Of a DNA stretch of 64,000 nt, positions 16,243-25,104 are shown in pieces (positions within the stretch are counted from its first letter, which is position 1; the number at the start of each line of letters is the position of its first letter). The stretch is from Maccoyibacter intestinihominis (GTDB taxonomy: Bacteria; Bacillota; Clostridia; Lachnospirales; Lachnospiraceae), in assembly GCF_040096355.1 (NCBI RefSeq), contig NZ_JBBMEX010000006.1:119262-183261 (forward strand), read 5' to 3'. The position numbers and the translations under genes are program-made. Below the pieces are notes generated by a model. It was given only the letters and a program-made list of their open reading frames with translations. It was not told where the DNA came from and made no database searches.

Positions 16243-18456
16243 TTACTCTACACCTCGTTTCATATGTCCGTTGGTGTAGTCTTTCCAATCATTTTGTTCC
16301 CATTTTCCCTTTTGTATATATATTTTCTCAAAAAAAGATAATATTTTTTCTGTTTCTTTCACAGATTCGGTGGTAAACTGCATCCTTAAGGATTTCGGAT
16401 GGATACTTTCCACCTCCTGCCGCATGCCAAACAGTGCTAACGGACTGCTGTTATAAAGAATGTTATAACAATCCGTGCAGTAGTTTCTGACCGCAAAATG
16501 TTTTCCGTAGCGGTCTTTTAAGTAACAGAGACTTTCTTTTTTCTGACACTTTTTAAGGCTCTTAAAAATACAGCCGGCACTGACCATTAACGGCAGATAT
16601 CCATAGATTAACAGTTCGCTGTTAGAGCAGTCTCTGTGACGGAGTTCTTTGTAATTTAATTCCAAAGGTACCGTGTTCCTACAGATACCGCTTTGGGCAA
16701 ATGCCTCCTGGGTGCGGTTTGAATAGGTATACAGATCATGGTCTGCCATGACTGTTCCTGTATAGGCATGTCTTTGTAAAAAGCCGATCTCTTCATAATT
16801 TTTCACGATGATTCCATCAAATGGGATGGTAAAGACCGTATCATAAAGTCTTTCATACCGTTGTCTGGTATGTTCCCTAAAGATTACAGGCAGTATGAAA
16901 CAGGCTTCTTTTCCGACTGCCGTAATACTCTGATATGCTTTTTGTAAATCCGCTGTATCTTCTGTCCGCAAAAAAGTATCCGCATCTAAACAAATGCGTG
17001 TGACATAATCTGTCTTACAGACACAGGCAAGCTGTTCTGTGGTCTGCACGGACACCGTTGTAGAAAAATCTGCTGTGTGGATGTCTGCTGTCCTGACATT
17101 TCTTGTACCAATGTCTGATTTATGGGATTCCGGTTTTACTGCCATTCCGATCCTTCCGGTATCTGCGAGCAGTTTTTCTTCTAATGCATGAAGTGCATCC
17201 CTTCGTAACGCATTGAGCTGCCCGATCGGAACGAAAATATCATCATCCATTTCTATTTCTAAGGATTCAAAAACAAAGGATGTATTTCCGGTCTTTTGCA
17301 TTTTTTCGGATACGGTATTTTTATCCAGCGGCTTCTTTTGTGCGGCTTCTACCGGTTCACCAAAGATCTGCACTTCTGCTTCTCCGGTGCCTACCGATAG
17401 TGTAGCATTTTTTCCGCAAAAGAGCTTTAAGTTTCCCTTAATTTTTCTTTGAAGATCTTTTTGTAAATAGGTTTTCCGTATGGTTTCGTGCAGTTTTTCG
17501 TCGGTTTTAGTATGATTTGGCTTTGAAAAGGTAATCATATCCGAACCGTTATGTCTGGTATAGTATCCGGTTGTAAATCCACTGCGGCTGCCAAGGGATT
17601 CTAATTTTTTCTCATCGTTTTTATCTACATGAAAGGCTTCGCGTCCATATTGTTCATAGAGGTCGATATATTTACGATAAATGGAGGTCACACCTGCCGC
17701 ATATTCAGCCTGCTTCATCCTGCCTTCGATTTTAAAAGAGTCAATCCCGCATTCTGCTAACTGTGGGATCATACCGATGGTACAGAGGTCTTTCGGGCTC
17801 AAAATGTGGGTCGCCTCTCTAGTCAGACGTTCTCCCGCTGCATTTAAAACTTCATATGGAAGCCGGCAGGGCTGCGCACATCTTCCACGGTTGCCGCTGC
17901 GTCCTCCTAGCATACTGCTTAAGAGACATTCGCCGGAATAGCAATAACAGAGCGCTCCATGTACAAAGCTCTCGATTTCGACACCTGTATCTGATTTTAT
18001 TTTTTGGATCTCTTCAAAGGATAATTCCCTTGCAGTTACAATCCTTGAAGCACCCTGTTTTTGTAAAAATGCTGCTCCGTCAGTTCCGGTTACCGTCATC
18101 TGGGTACTTGCATGGATGGAAAGTTGTGGAAATGCTTCACGGATAAACGTCAGTACACCAAAATCCTGTACAATGACAGCGTCTAGTCCCTGTTCGTAGT
18201 ATGGAAGCAGATAGTCAAAAAGCTGCTCTTCCATTTCACGTTCTTTGAGCAGTGTATTGACCGTCAGATAGACTTTTCTGTTATGAATATGAGCATAGTC
18301 AATGGATTCTAACAGTTCCTCTTTAGAAAAATTATCGGCATAAGCTCTTGCACCAAAAGCAGGGCCGCCGACATATACCGCATCTGCGCCTGCCCCGATG
18401 ACTGCTTTTAAAATTGGATAGGCTCCCGCAGGAGACAATAACTCTATAGCTTTCAA
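16243..18456 (-). CDS. U32 family peptidase / tRNA-rRNA hydroxylation-type protein
   Basis: This 737-residue protein begins with a TIM-barrel-like U32 domain (ELLSPAGAYPILKAVIGAGADAVYVGG cut here to its key residues: LSPAG, GADAVY). The U32 signature ESFVHGALC is followed by cysteines C170, C172, C177, C193 and C197, which bind an iron-sulfur cluster in characterised relatives such as RlhA and TrhP. A further C-terminal domain of over 300 residues corresponds to the extended U32 form. Although named peptidases, several family members hydroxylate RNA bases, so the activity is open. It overlaps zapA by four bases and ends ten bases before ftsW. Confidence 0.87.
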   Translation of the reverse strand: MKAIELLSPAGAYPILKAVIGAGADAVYVGGPAFGARAYADNFSKEELLESIDYAHIHNRKVYLTVNTLLKEREMEEQLFDYLLPYYEQGLDAVIVQDFGVLTFIREAFPQLSIHASTQMTVTGTDGAAFLQKQGASRIVTARELSFEEIQKIKSDTGVEIESFVHGALCYCYSGECLLSSMLGGRSGNRGRCAQPCRLPYEVLNAAGERLTREATHILSPKDLCTIGMIPQLAECGIDSFKIEGRMKQAEYAAGVTSIYRKYIDLYEQYGREAFHVDKNDEKKLESLGSRSGFTTGYYTRHNGSDMITFSKPNHTKTDEKLHETIRKTYLQKDLQRKIKGNLKLFCGKNATLSVGTGEAEVQIFGEPVEAAQKKPLDKNTVSEKMQKTGNTSFVFESLEIEMDDDIFVPIGQLNALRRDALHALEEKLLADTGRIGMAVKPESHKSDIGTRNVRTADIHTADFSTTVSVQTTEQLACVCKTDYVTRICLDADTFLRTEDTADLQKAYQSITAVGKEACFILPVIFREHTRQRYERLYDTVFTIPFDGIIVKNYEEIGFLQRHAYTGTVMADHDLYTYSNRTQEAFAQSGICRNTVPLELNYKELRHRDCSNSELLIYGYLPLMVSAGCIFKSLKKCQKKESLCYLKDRYGKHFAVRNYCTDCYNILYNSSPLALFGMRQEVESIHPKSLRMQFTTESVKETEKILSFFEKIYIQKGKWEQNDWKDYTNGHMKRGVE

Positions 18457-18911
18457 GTGGTTTCCTTTTCTTCTTTTTTATCCGTCTTTGCGGAGGTTAC
18501 TTTCCCTAGCAGGGAATCTTCTAATGCAGCCTCTAATTTGGTTTTATTTAATAATAATTCCTTGTTTTCGGCTTCTAATTCTTCAATCCTTTGCGTATTT
18601 GTTTCCGTCTGCACCTGATTCGAGATCAGATCGTGTTTCAGATTGTAGATCTCACGCTCTTTTGCTTCTAAATCCAGTTCTAATTTTTCGACCTGTGCTT
18701 TTGCTTTGAAATAGTCATCCGCAATATTTAATTCTGTCAGGATTGCCCTCATATCCGGTGTCAGATGTTTAAAGGAATCCAATTCCTCCGCTTCGGAAAT
18801 TTTCGTATTTATATAGGAGGCGATTTTTTGCAGATACTCTTCACTTTCAAATCCGCTTAATGTATATACTTTTCCTCCAATTACAACTTCTGCATTCGTC
18901 TTTGCTGACAT
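18453..18911 (-). CDS. zapA: Cell division protein ZapA
   Basis: This 152-residue protein has an N-terminal ZapA domain (AEVVIGGKVYTLSGFESEEYLQKIASYI, here named by its key parts VVIGGKVY and ESEEYLQKIA) followed by a long coiled coil (about 75-140) rich in Glu, Leu and Lys. ZapA bundles FtsZ filaments at the division site. The start at 18911 is chosen for GGGAG six bases before ATG; an upstream in-frame start at 18950 lacks one. It is the first gene of the zapA-U32-ftsW-PBP operon, consistent with a division role for the SEDS-PBP pair. Confidence 0.9.
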   Translation of the reverse strand: MSAKTNAEVVIGGKVYTLSGFESEEYLQKIASYINTKISEAEELDSFKHLTPDMRAILTELNIADDYFKAKAQVEKLELDLEAKEREIYNLKHDLISNQVQTETNTQRIEELEAENKELLLNKTKLEAALEDSLLGKVTSAKTDKKEEKETT

Positions 18912-18970
18912 TGTTCTCTCCCATCGACCATATCTATGTATTTTTCTCACGCATCTACTATATGTAGTAC

Positions 18971-18999
18971 ATTATACTTGTTTTCCTATGGTTTCGCAA
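18971..18999 (-). promoter_or_regulatory. Sigma-A promoter of the zapA operon
   Basis: Minus strand: TTGCGA (18994-18999), 17 bases, perfect TATAAT (18971-18976). The -35 box lies within the last codons of ruvB. Confidence 0.82.
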
Positions 19000-19981
19000 T
19001 ACCAAAATGATGATAGGCAAAATCCGTTGCCACACGCCCTTTTGGTGTTCGGTTAATAAATCCGTTTTTCACAAGATATGGCTCATAGACATCTTCGATC
19101 GTGCCGGAATCTTCGCCGATCGCTGCCGCAAGTGTATCTAAACCGACCGGACCGCCGTTGAATTTTTCTATGATCGTATAGAGGATATTGCGGTCGTTTG
19201 TATCCAGTCCGAGTTTGTCTACCTCTAACAGATCCAGTGCAAAGGCTGCAACTTCTTCATTGATCTTTCCATCGTATTTGACTTCCGCAAAATCACGGAC
19301 TCTTTTCAACAGGCGGTTGGCAAGTCTTGGTGTTCCACGGGAACGTCTGGCTAATTCCAAAGCGCCTTTTTCATCAATTTCAACACCTAAGATAATGGCG
19401 GAATGCCGGATGATCACTTTTAATTCTTCCGGCGTATAAAATTCTAAATGATGTACGACACCGAATCGGTCTCTTAACGGTGCGGAAAGCAGTCCTGCCC
19501 TTGTGGTCGCACCGACTAAGGTAAATTTCGGAAGGTCAAGACGTATGGAACGTGCCGAGGCGCCTTTTCCCATCATAATGTCAATGGCATAGTCCTCCAT
19601 TGCCGGATACAGTACTTCTTCCACCTGCCGGTTCAGACGATGGATCTCGTCCACGAACAATAAATCGCCCTCCTGCAGATTGCTTAAGATTGCAGCCATC
19701 TCTCCCGGTTTTGCGATTGCCGGACCGGAGGTTACCTTCATATGGACACCCATTTCGTTTGCGATGATCCCTGCTAAGGTGGTCTTTCCAAGTCCCGGAG
19801 GTCCATAGAACAACACATGGTCTAAGGATTCCCCGCGGTTTTTAGCCGCCTCAATATAGACCTTCAGATTTTCCTTTGCTTTTTCCTGTCCGATATATTC
19901 CGATAAAGTCTGCGGACGCAAGCTCTTTTCAATTTTTAAATCTTCTTCCTGAATCTGGGTGGATATGACCCGTTTTTCCAT
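18986..19981 (-). CDS. ruvB: Holliday junction branch migration helicase RuvB
   Basis: This 331-residue AAA+ motor drives branch migration with RuvA. Walker A is GPPGLGKT at 60-67, Walker B is LLFVDEIHRL, sensor 1 GATTRAG, and the arginine-finger region PLRDRFG. The C-terminal winged helix contains the family-typical GFINRTPKGR. The length is normal. It starts 26 bases after ruvA. No ruvC is present in the window; Firmicutes usually use RecU or an unlinked resolvase. Confidence 0.97.
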   Translation of the reverse strand: MEKRVISTQIQEEDLKIEKSLRPQTLSEYIGQEKAKENLKVYIEAAKNRGESLDHVLFYGPPGLGKTTLAGIIANEMGVHMKVTSGPAIAKPGEMAAILSNLQEGDLLFVDEIHRLNRQVEEVLYPAMEDYAIDIMMGKGASARSIRLDLPKFTLVGATTRAGLLSAPLRDRFGVVHHLEFYTPEELKVIIRHSAIILGVEIDEKGALELARRSRGTPRLANRLLKRVRDFAEVKYDGKINEEVAAFALDLLEVDKLGLDTNDRNILYTIIEKFNGGPVGLDTLAAAIGEDSGTIEDVYEPYLVKNGFINRTPKGRVATDFAYHHFGIAKP

Positions 19982-20007
19982 GAGTAACTCTCCTTTTTAT
20001 GCGAAGT

Positions 20008-20622
20008 TTATAAAAATGCCATCTGTTTTAATGCCATTTTTAATACATCCTCTACCTGATCGTCCGGTGAAATTTCAATGCCCTGCAATACTTTTAAGGC
20101 TTCACTTTGGGAGTAACCCAAAGAAGTTAATGCAAGAATTGCTTCATTTTTTACACCTACAGCCGGGTTTAACTCTGCTTTTTGTGCCTGATTTGCAAGT
20201 TTTTGTTCAAAAGCATCTTCTAAGCTCAATTTATCCTTTAACTCGATGATCACACGCTGGGCGGTCTTTGCACCGACTCCCGGAGCCTTTGCAATGGCTT
20301 TTGCATCGTCTCCTAAGATGGCAAAACGCAGATCATCGGTTGATAATACGGAAAGGATAGAAAGTGCTCCCTTGGGTCCGATGCCACTGACTCCGATGAG
20401 CATTTTAAAGATCCGCACATCTTCTTTGGTCAGAAATCCGTAGAGTAAAATAGCATCTTCACGCACATAGTGATAGGTGTAGATTTTTACCTCTTCACCG
20501 ACGGACGGAAGGTAATCAAATACCTGTCCCGGAACGGCTATCTCATAGCCGATGCCCTGATTTTCTACGATGATCGCATCTTCTGTGATTTCTGCAAGGA
20601 TTCCTTTGATATATGCATACAT
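20008..20622 (-). CDS. ruvA: Holliday junction DNA helicase subunit RuvA
   Basis: This 204-residue protein binds four-way DNA junctions and loads RuvB. It has an N-terminal OB fold (MYAYIKGILAEI, GIGYEI), two helix-hairpin-helix motifs (VSGIGPKGALSIL and APGVGAKTAQRVI) and a C-terminal domain III with LGYSQSEALKVLQ that contacts RuvB. The start at 20622 is preceded by AGAGGA at seven bases; an in-frame extension to 20652 would precede that ribosome-binding site and is rejected. Confidence 0.96.
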   Translation of the reverse strand: MYAYIKGILAEITEDAIIVENQGIGYEIAVPGQVFDYLPSVGEEVKIYTYHYVREDAILLYGFLTKEDVRIFKMLIGVSGIGPKGALSILSVLSTDDLRFAILGDDAKAIAKAPGVGAKTAQRVIIELKDKLSLEDAFEQKLANQAQKAELNPAVGVKNEAILALTSLGYSQSEALKVLQGIEISPDDQVEDVLKMALKQMAFL

Positions 20623-20641
20623 AATGTATTCCTCTTTCTGT

Positions 20642-21136
20642 TTAAAAATCAATCCGCTGTTTCAGTCTCAGGATGACTTCCTGTGCCACAATGCCGATCA
20701 TAATTCCGGTAATGATCCCGGCTATGATAAGTACGGAAGCATAGTAAAGGATGTTATAATTTTCTACTACAAGTGCTGCAACGAACAGTTGTCCGATGTT
20801 GTGGCTGATCCCGCCTGCGGCACTGATAGAGATGACGTGCAGTCCGGTATATCTTTTCAGCAGATACATGATAAGAAAGCTCAATATCCCGCCTGCAAGG
20901 CTGTAGAGGATGCTGAACATATTGCCGAACATAAATCCCGCTAAAACAATCCGCAGTAAAGAAACCAGCAACGCTTCTTTCGCACCGATACAATAGAGCA
21001 TCATCACTACCACGATGTTGGTAAGCCCTAACTTTACACCTGGGATTCCGAAATAGAATGGTATCAGACTTTCAATATAGCTGCATATCAATGCCAATGC
21101 CAAAAATAACCCTAAATATGCGGTCTTTTTATTCAT
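20642..21136 (-). CDS. Gx transporter family membrane protein (Hpre_diP_synt_I; EetB-like)
   Basis: This 164-residue protein has five or six hydrophobic helices and matches the family once called heptaprenyl diphosphate synthase component I, now Gx transporter. Diagnostic stretches are PFYFGIPGVKLGLTNIVVV and GAKEALLVSLLRI, and GGILSF. Topologically it resembles S components of ECF transporters. It is paired with the NusG domain II protein just upstream (nine-base gap). In Listeria, proteins of these two families (EetB and EetA) work in extracytosolic electron transfer with an ApbE-type flavinyltransferase. No prenyl transferase partner is visible here. The substrate is unknown. Confidence 0.85.
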   Translation of the reverse strand: MNKKTAYLGLFLALALICSYIESLIPFYFGIPGVKLGLTNIVVVMMLYCIGAKEALLVSLLRIVLAGFMFGNMFSILYSLAGGILSFLIMYLLKRYTGLHVISISAAGGISHNIGQLFVAALVVENYNILYYASVLIIAGIITGIMIGIVAQEVILRLKQRIDF

Positions 21137-21145
21137 AGTACTCCT

Positions 21146-21535
21146 TTACTGCACAACAGCATCGTAATCTTTTTTCGTGTTTCCGGTGACTTCTGCTACT
21201 ACTTTATTTGGCAGACATACGATGGTCTGATTTTTTTTTGAAATCGCCTGCTGGTGGACACAGAGCTGATCCGGGCAATCGGCGGTAAGCATTTTTGCCT
21301 TTCCGTCTGAAATCTTTAAGATATTTGTGGTTTTATCCCCTGCTTTAATATCGATGGTCTGCTCTTTTTCTAAATCATAAGTTCCGTAGACTTTGCCGTC
21401 AACCGTCACTGTTACCATAGCACCTGTTTCTTTTTGAAAATAGTTCGTAAAGAAAAAGATGAGAATGGCGATGATCAGAAGCAGTCCGATAAAAACAGCA
21501 TCCTTTTTTCCAAAACGCTTTTTTGTGTGATCCAT
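21146..21535 (-). CDS. NusG domain II-containing membrane-anchored protein (EetA-like)
   Basis: This 129-residue protein has one N-terminal membrane helix (about 13-31) and an extracytoplasmic beta-rich domain of the NusG_II/DUF1312 type, ending with the conserved DCPDQLCVHQQAIS and IVCLPNKVVAEV. The two cysteines near CPDQLC are typical. It is not a transcription factor despite the domain name. It lies three bases after miaB and is followed by the Gx transporter gene; this two-gene pairing recurs in anaerobes and in the Listeria electron-transfer locus. A role in extracellular flavin or electron handling is inferred only. Confidence 0.85.
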   Translation of the reverse strand: MDHTKKRFGKKDAVFIGLLLIIAILIFFFTNYFQKETGAMVTVTVDGKVYGTYDLEKEQTIDIKAGDKTTNILKISDGKAKMLTADCPDQLCVHQQAISKKNQTIVCLPNKVVAEVTGNTKKDYDAVVQ

Positions 21536-21538
21536 GTC

Positions 21539-22993
21539 CTATCTGCCTTCTGCTAAAGTGCCAAGATAATAAAAACCTTTACATTCATCTAAGGAAACAT
21601 TTACAATCTTTCCGATCAGATCCGCACCACCCGGTACATGGACAACGGAATTATTGCTCAGTCTTCCGGTAACAAGATGTTCATCCTGTGCGTTGATCTC
21701 TTCAATCAGAACTTTTTGTACCGTTCCCTGTAATGCACCGGCTTTTTGACTTCCGATCTCCTGGACGACATGTAGCAACCGGTCAAAACGGTCTTTTACC
21801 ACCTCTGGCGACACCTGATCTTCTTTTGTCGCCGCCGGAGTTCCGGTACGTTTTGAATAAATAAAGGTAAATGCACTGTCATACTGCACTTCTTTTACAA
21901 CTTCCATGGTTTCTAGGAAATCTTCCTCTGTCTCACCCGGAAATCCGACAATGATATCTGTCGTAAGTGCAATATCAGGAACTGCCGCACGAATTTTCTT
22001 TACCAGTTCTAGATACTGCTCTTTCGTATAATGACGGTTCATCTCTTTTAAGATGCGGCTGCTGCCGGATTGTAACGGAAGATGCAAGTGTTTGCAGATT
22101 TTTTTCGATTTTCCTAACACTTCTATCAATTCATCGGATAGATCCTTTGGATGCGAAGTCATAAAACGGATCCGCTCTAAACCGTCGATTTTTTCTACTT
22201 CTTCTAACAACTGTGCAAACGTCATCGGATGCTCTAAGTTCTTGCCATAGGAATTGACATTCTGCCCTAAGAGCATGACTTCTACGACACCGTCTGCTAC
22301 AAGCCGTTCGATCTCACGGATAATGTCTTTTGGATCGCGGCTGCGCTCTCTTCCACGCACATATGGAACAATACAATAGCTGCAGAAATTGTTGCATCCG
22401 AACATGATATTGACACCGGATTTGAATGTATATTTACGTTCTACCGGTAAATCCTCTACGATTTTGTCGGTGTCTTTCCAGATGTCAACGATCATTCCTT
22501 TGGATTCAAATGCAGCTACGATCAATTCTGCAAATTTATAGATGTTATGCGTTCCAAATACCAGATCCACAAAACGATAGCTTGTCCGTATCTTTTCTAC
22601 AACTTCCGGCTCCTGCATCATGCATCCACAAAGCCCGATCATCATATCCGGATTCTTTTTTTTCTGGCTGTGCAGGTATCCTAAGCGGCCATAGACTTTG
22701 TTATTGGCATTTTCACGAACGGTACAGGTATTATAGATCACAAAATCCGCATCTTCAGTCTCTTTTTTTACATATCCGATCTGTTCTAATATCCCGATTA
22801 ATTTTTCGGAATCCCTCGCATTCATCTGACATCCAAAGGTATTGACGCAAAATGTAAGAGGCCGTCCCTTTTTCCGGCTTTTTTCCTGCACATACTGTCT
22901 TGCCTTTGCTATATAGTAATACTGCCGGTCCGGTTCTTCCTGTGGTGGATTCTGTGTTAAATCAATGTTATCAAAATCTATATTTTCGTACAT
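21539..22993 (-). CDS. miaB: tRNA-2-methylthio-N6-dimethylallyladenosine synthase MiaB
   Basis: This 484-residue radical SAM enzyme methylthiolates i6A37 in tRNA. The MTTase domain has C55 (TFGCQMNARDSE), C90 (NTCTVRENA) and C124 (LCGCMMQ); the radical SAM cluster cysteines are C200, C204 and C207 in GCNNFCSYCIVPYVRGRE. A TRAM domain ends the protein. The NTFGCQMN motif separates it from the RimO paralogue at 0.8-2.1 kb. A 45-residue N-terminal extension is usual in Clostridia. It follows proA by 72 bases and precedes the NusG_II-Gx pair. Confidence 0.96.
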   Translation of the reverse strand: MYENIDFDNIDLTQNPPQEEPDRQYYYIAKARQYVQEKSRKKGRPLTFCVNTFGCQMNARDSEKLIGILEQIGYVKKETEDADFVIYNTCTVRENANNKVYGRLGYLHSQKKKNPDMMIGLCGCMMQEPEVVEKIRTSYRFVDLVFGTHNIYKFAELIVAAFESKGMIVDIWKDTDKIVEDLPVERKYTFKSGVNIMFGCNNFCSYCIVPYVRGRERSRDPKDIIREIERLVADGVVEVMLLGQNVNSYGKNLEHPMTFAQLLEEVEKIDGLERIRFMTSHPKDLSDELIEVLGKSKKICKHLHLPLQSGSSRILKEMNRHYTKEQYLELVKKIRAAVPDIALTTDIIVGFPGETEEDFLETMEVVKEVQYDSAFTFIYSKRTGTPAATKEDQVSPEVVKDRFDRLLHVVQEIGSQKAGALQGTVQKVLIEEINAQDEHLVTGRLSNNSVVHVPGGADLIGKIVNVSLDECKGFYYLGTLAEGR

Positions 22994-23065
22994 GTGTTAC
23001 AGTTTTACCTTTCTGATTTCTAATCGTTTGCGATTTTCTGATTTCCTGTGTTCTTTAGAGGTTCT

Positions 23066-24316
23066 CTATGGACGGATCTGTCCGTTACCATAGATGATGT
23101 ATTTGGTGCTGGTCAGTGCTTCTAATCCCATCGGACCTCTGGCATGAAGTTTCTGGGTGCTGATTCCGATCTCGGCACCAAACCCAAACTCAAATCCATC
23201 TGTAAAACGGGTGGATGCATTGACGTAAACTGCCGCGGCATCGACTTCGTCTAGGAATTTTTCTGCATTTGTGTAGTTCTCGGTAATGATAGCTTCGGAG
23301 TGTCCTGTGTTGTAACGTTTGATATGAGTAATCGCCTCAGCCGTTGATTTTACAGTCTTTATGGATAAAATATAATCCAGATATTCTTTTCCCCAGTCTT
23401 CGTCTGATGCCGGGATGATGTCACTGCATGCTTCCTGACTTGCCTTATCGCCACGCATCTCAACATTTTTCTCCTTCAGACGCTCTGCTAATTTCGGAAG
23501 CAGTGCATCCTTGATATTTTCATGGACAACTAAGGACTCACAGGCATTGCAGACTCCGATCCGCTGTGTCTTTGCGTTGAAGATGATGTTGACCGCCATG
23601 TCTAAATCTGCACTCTCATCTACATAGATATGGCAGTTGCCGGTTCCTGTCTCGATTACCGGTACGGTTGCATTTTCTACAACGGCACGGATCAGTCCGG
23701 CTCCACCGCGTGGGATCAAAACATCTACATATCCGTTCATTTTCATAAATTCTGTCGTGGTCTCTCTGGAGGTATCTTCGATCAATGCGATGGCATTCTC
23801 ATCTACACCACACTCCGCTAACGTACGTCGGATACTGGCAACGATTGCGATATTTGAGTGGAGCGCATCACTTCCTCCTTTTAAGATCACTGCATTTCCG
23901 GTTTTAAAACAGAGTCCGAAGGCATCTGCCGTTACATTTGGACGTGCTTCATAGATAATGCCGACAACGCCAAGTGGTACACGTTTTTGACCGATCCTAA
24001 GACCATTTGGACGTTTTTTCATGGAAAGGACTTCACCGATTGGGTCATCTAAAGCGGCTACCTGTTCTAATCCTTCTGCCATCTGCTCAATACGTTTTTC
24101 AGTTAATAAGAGACGGTCTAAGAGTCCTTCCGGCATTCCGTTCGCTTTTCCTGCCTCCATGTCCTTTGCATTTTCGGCGATCAGTGTCTTTGCATCTTTG
24201 ATCAGATTCTTTGCAACACAATTTAATACTTCATTTTTCTTATTGGTTTCAAGAAGTGCCATTTTTCCGGCAGCTTCTTTTGCCTTTATGCCAATTTCCA
24301 TTAATTCTGCTTTCAT
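23066..24316 (-). CDS. proA: Glutamate-5-semialdehyde dehydrogenase (gamma-glutamyl phosphate reductase)
   Basis: This 416-residue enzyme reduces glutamyl-5-phosphate with NADPH in proline synthesis. It has the aldehyde dehydrogenase fold with the catalytic cysteine in RIGVCNACESLVVH, the substrate-binding DVLIPRGGAGLI and the C-terminal FGFGAEIGISTQKLHARGP (named by parts). The length is standard. proB, the preceding pathway step, is in the same operon but separated from proA by the cyclo-ligase and DUF896 genes. proC is not in the window. Confidence 0.97.
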   Translation of the reverse strand: MKAELMEIGIKAKEAAGKMALLETNKKNEVLNCVAKNLIKDAKTLIAENAKDMEAGKANGMPEGLLDRLLLTEKRIEQMAEGLEQVAALDDPIGEVLSMKKRPNGLRIGQKRVPLGVVGIIYEARPNVTADAFGLCFKTGNAVILKGGSDALHSNIAIVASIRRTLAECGVDENAIALIEDTSRETTTEFMKMNGYVDVLIPRGGAGLIRAVVENATVPVIETGTGNCHIYVDESADLDMAVNIIFNAKTQRIGVCNACESLVVHENIKDALLPKLAERLKEKNVEMRGDKASQEACSDIIPASDEDWGKEYLDYILSIKTVKSTAEAITHIKRYNTGHSEAIITENYTNAEKFLDEVDAAAVYVNASTRFTDGFEFGFGAEIGISTQKLHARGPMGLEALTSTKYIIYGNGQIRP

Positions 24317-24332
24317 AGTGTTTCTCCTCTCT

Positions 24333-24893
24333 TCATGATTTTGTGGTTTTTATCGTTCTATCCGGTGTTACGATCCATTGCAGGGGAATATCAGTAACTT
24401 CTGTTGGAATATGATCTACAATCTGAAATTCATATGCAATTCCAACTTTTAGTAATCTGGGATGTCTTTCAAAATATCGGTCATAATATCCTGCTCCATG
24501 TCCGATGCGCCCGCCATCTATAGAAAAACCGACTCCGGGGGTCAGGCAAATAGCATCTTCCCAACAGACTTTTTGTTCACCGATAGGTTCCATGACTCCA
24601 AATTGTCCTTTTCGCACCTCATTTAAATCCTGTATTTCATAAAAATCCATGTTGTCACCGTCTGTTTTAGGTAGTGCGACACGTCTGCCGGTATCTAACA
24701 GCCATTGTATCAGAGGAAGCAGAGACAATTCTGTTCCCAACGGATAATACGCGTAAAAATATCCCCTGTTTTGCAGTTCTTCCCAGGTTGTCAACTGTCC
24801 CTTTGTATTGGTTGACAATTCCTTGCACAGGTTTTCGGGAAGTTCTTCCCGTTTTTGTAACAGTTCTTTTCTAATTTGCGCCTTTGTTACCAT
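24333..24893 (-). CDS. 5-formyltetrahydrofolate cyclo-ligase
   Basis: This 186-residue enzyme converts 5-formyl-THF to 5,10-methenyl-THF with ATP. Key regions are the N-terminal KAQIRKELLQKR, the central YYPLGTELSLLPL, and the C-terminal GVGFSIDGGRIGHGAGYYDRYF (key residues GxGxGYYDR), which bind nucleotide and substrate. The start is placed at ATG 24893; a TTG four codons upstream (24905) is possible. It overlaps the upstream DUF896 gene by about 23 bases and sits within the proB-proA operon, a mixed grouping seen in related Clostridia. Confidence 0.92.
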   Translation of the reverse strand: MVTKAQIRKELLQKREELPENLCKELSTNTKGQLTTWEELQNRGYFYAYYPLGTELSLLPLIQWLLDTGRRVALPKTDGDNMDFYEIQDLNEVRKGQFGVMEPIGEQKVCWEDAICLTPGVGFSIDGGRIGHGAGYYDRYFERHPRLLKVGIAYEFQIVDHIPTEVTDIPLQWIVTPDRTIKTTKS

Positions 24894-25092
24894 ATTTTTT
24901 ACCAAGGTTTACAATACTTCCATCTGCTTCTTTGACATCGATATTATTTAACTGTGCCCTCAAATTGCTTCTGACCGATGCGATATACTCTTTTCGAAGG
25001 AGTGCCTGCTCCTTTTTCTCTGCTTCAGTCAATCCTTCTGCCTTGGATTTGTGATAGAGTGCATTGATCCTGTCTATTTTTTTCTGATCCAT
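24871..25092 (-). CDS. DUF896 domain-containing protein (YnzC-like)
   Basis: This 73-residue protein is of the YnzC/DUF896 family: KIDRINALYHKSKAEGLT followed by EAEKKEQALLRKEYIASVR, a helical hairpin that in the Bacillus structure forms a small antiparallel helix pair. The rest (LNNIDVKEADGSIVNLG) is probably flexible. In Bacillus a member is regulated with the SOS response, but its function is not established. It lies 12 bases after proB and overlaps the cyclo-ligase gene. Confidence 0.88.
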   Translation of the reverse strand: MDQKKIDRINALYHKSKAEGLTEAEKKEQALLRKEYIASVRSNLRAQLNNIDVKEADGSIVNLGKKYGNKGAN

Positions 25093-25104
25093 AAATCCTC
25101 CTAA

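Noticed and set aside
21146..21535. Transcription factor NusG
   Set aside because: Only the domain II-like fold is shared; the protein has a membrane anchor and no NGN domain.
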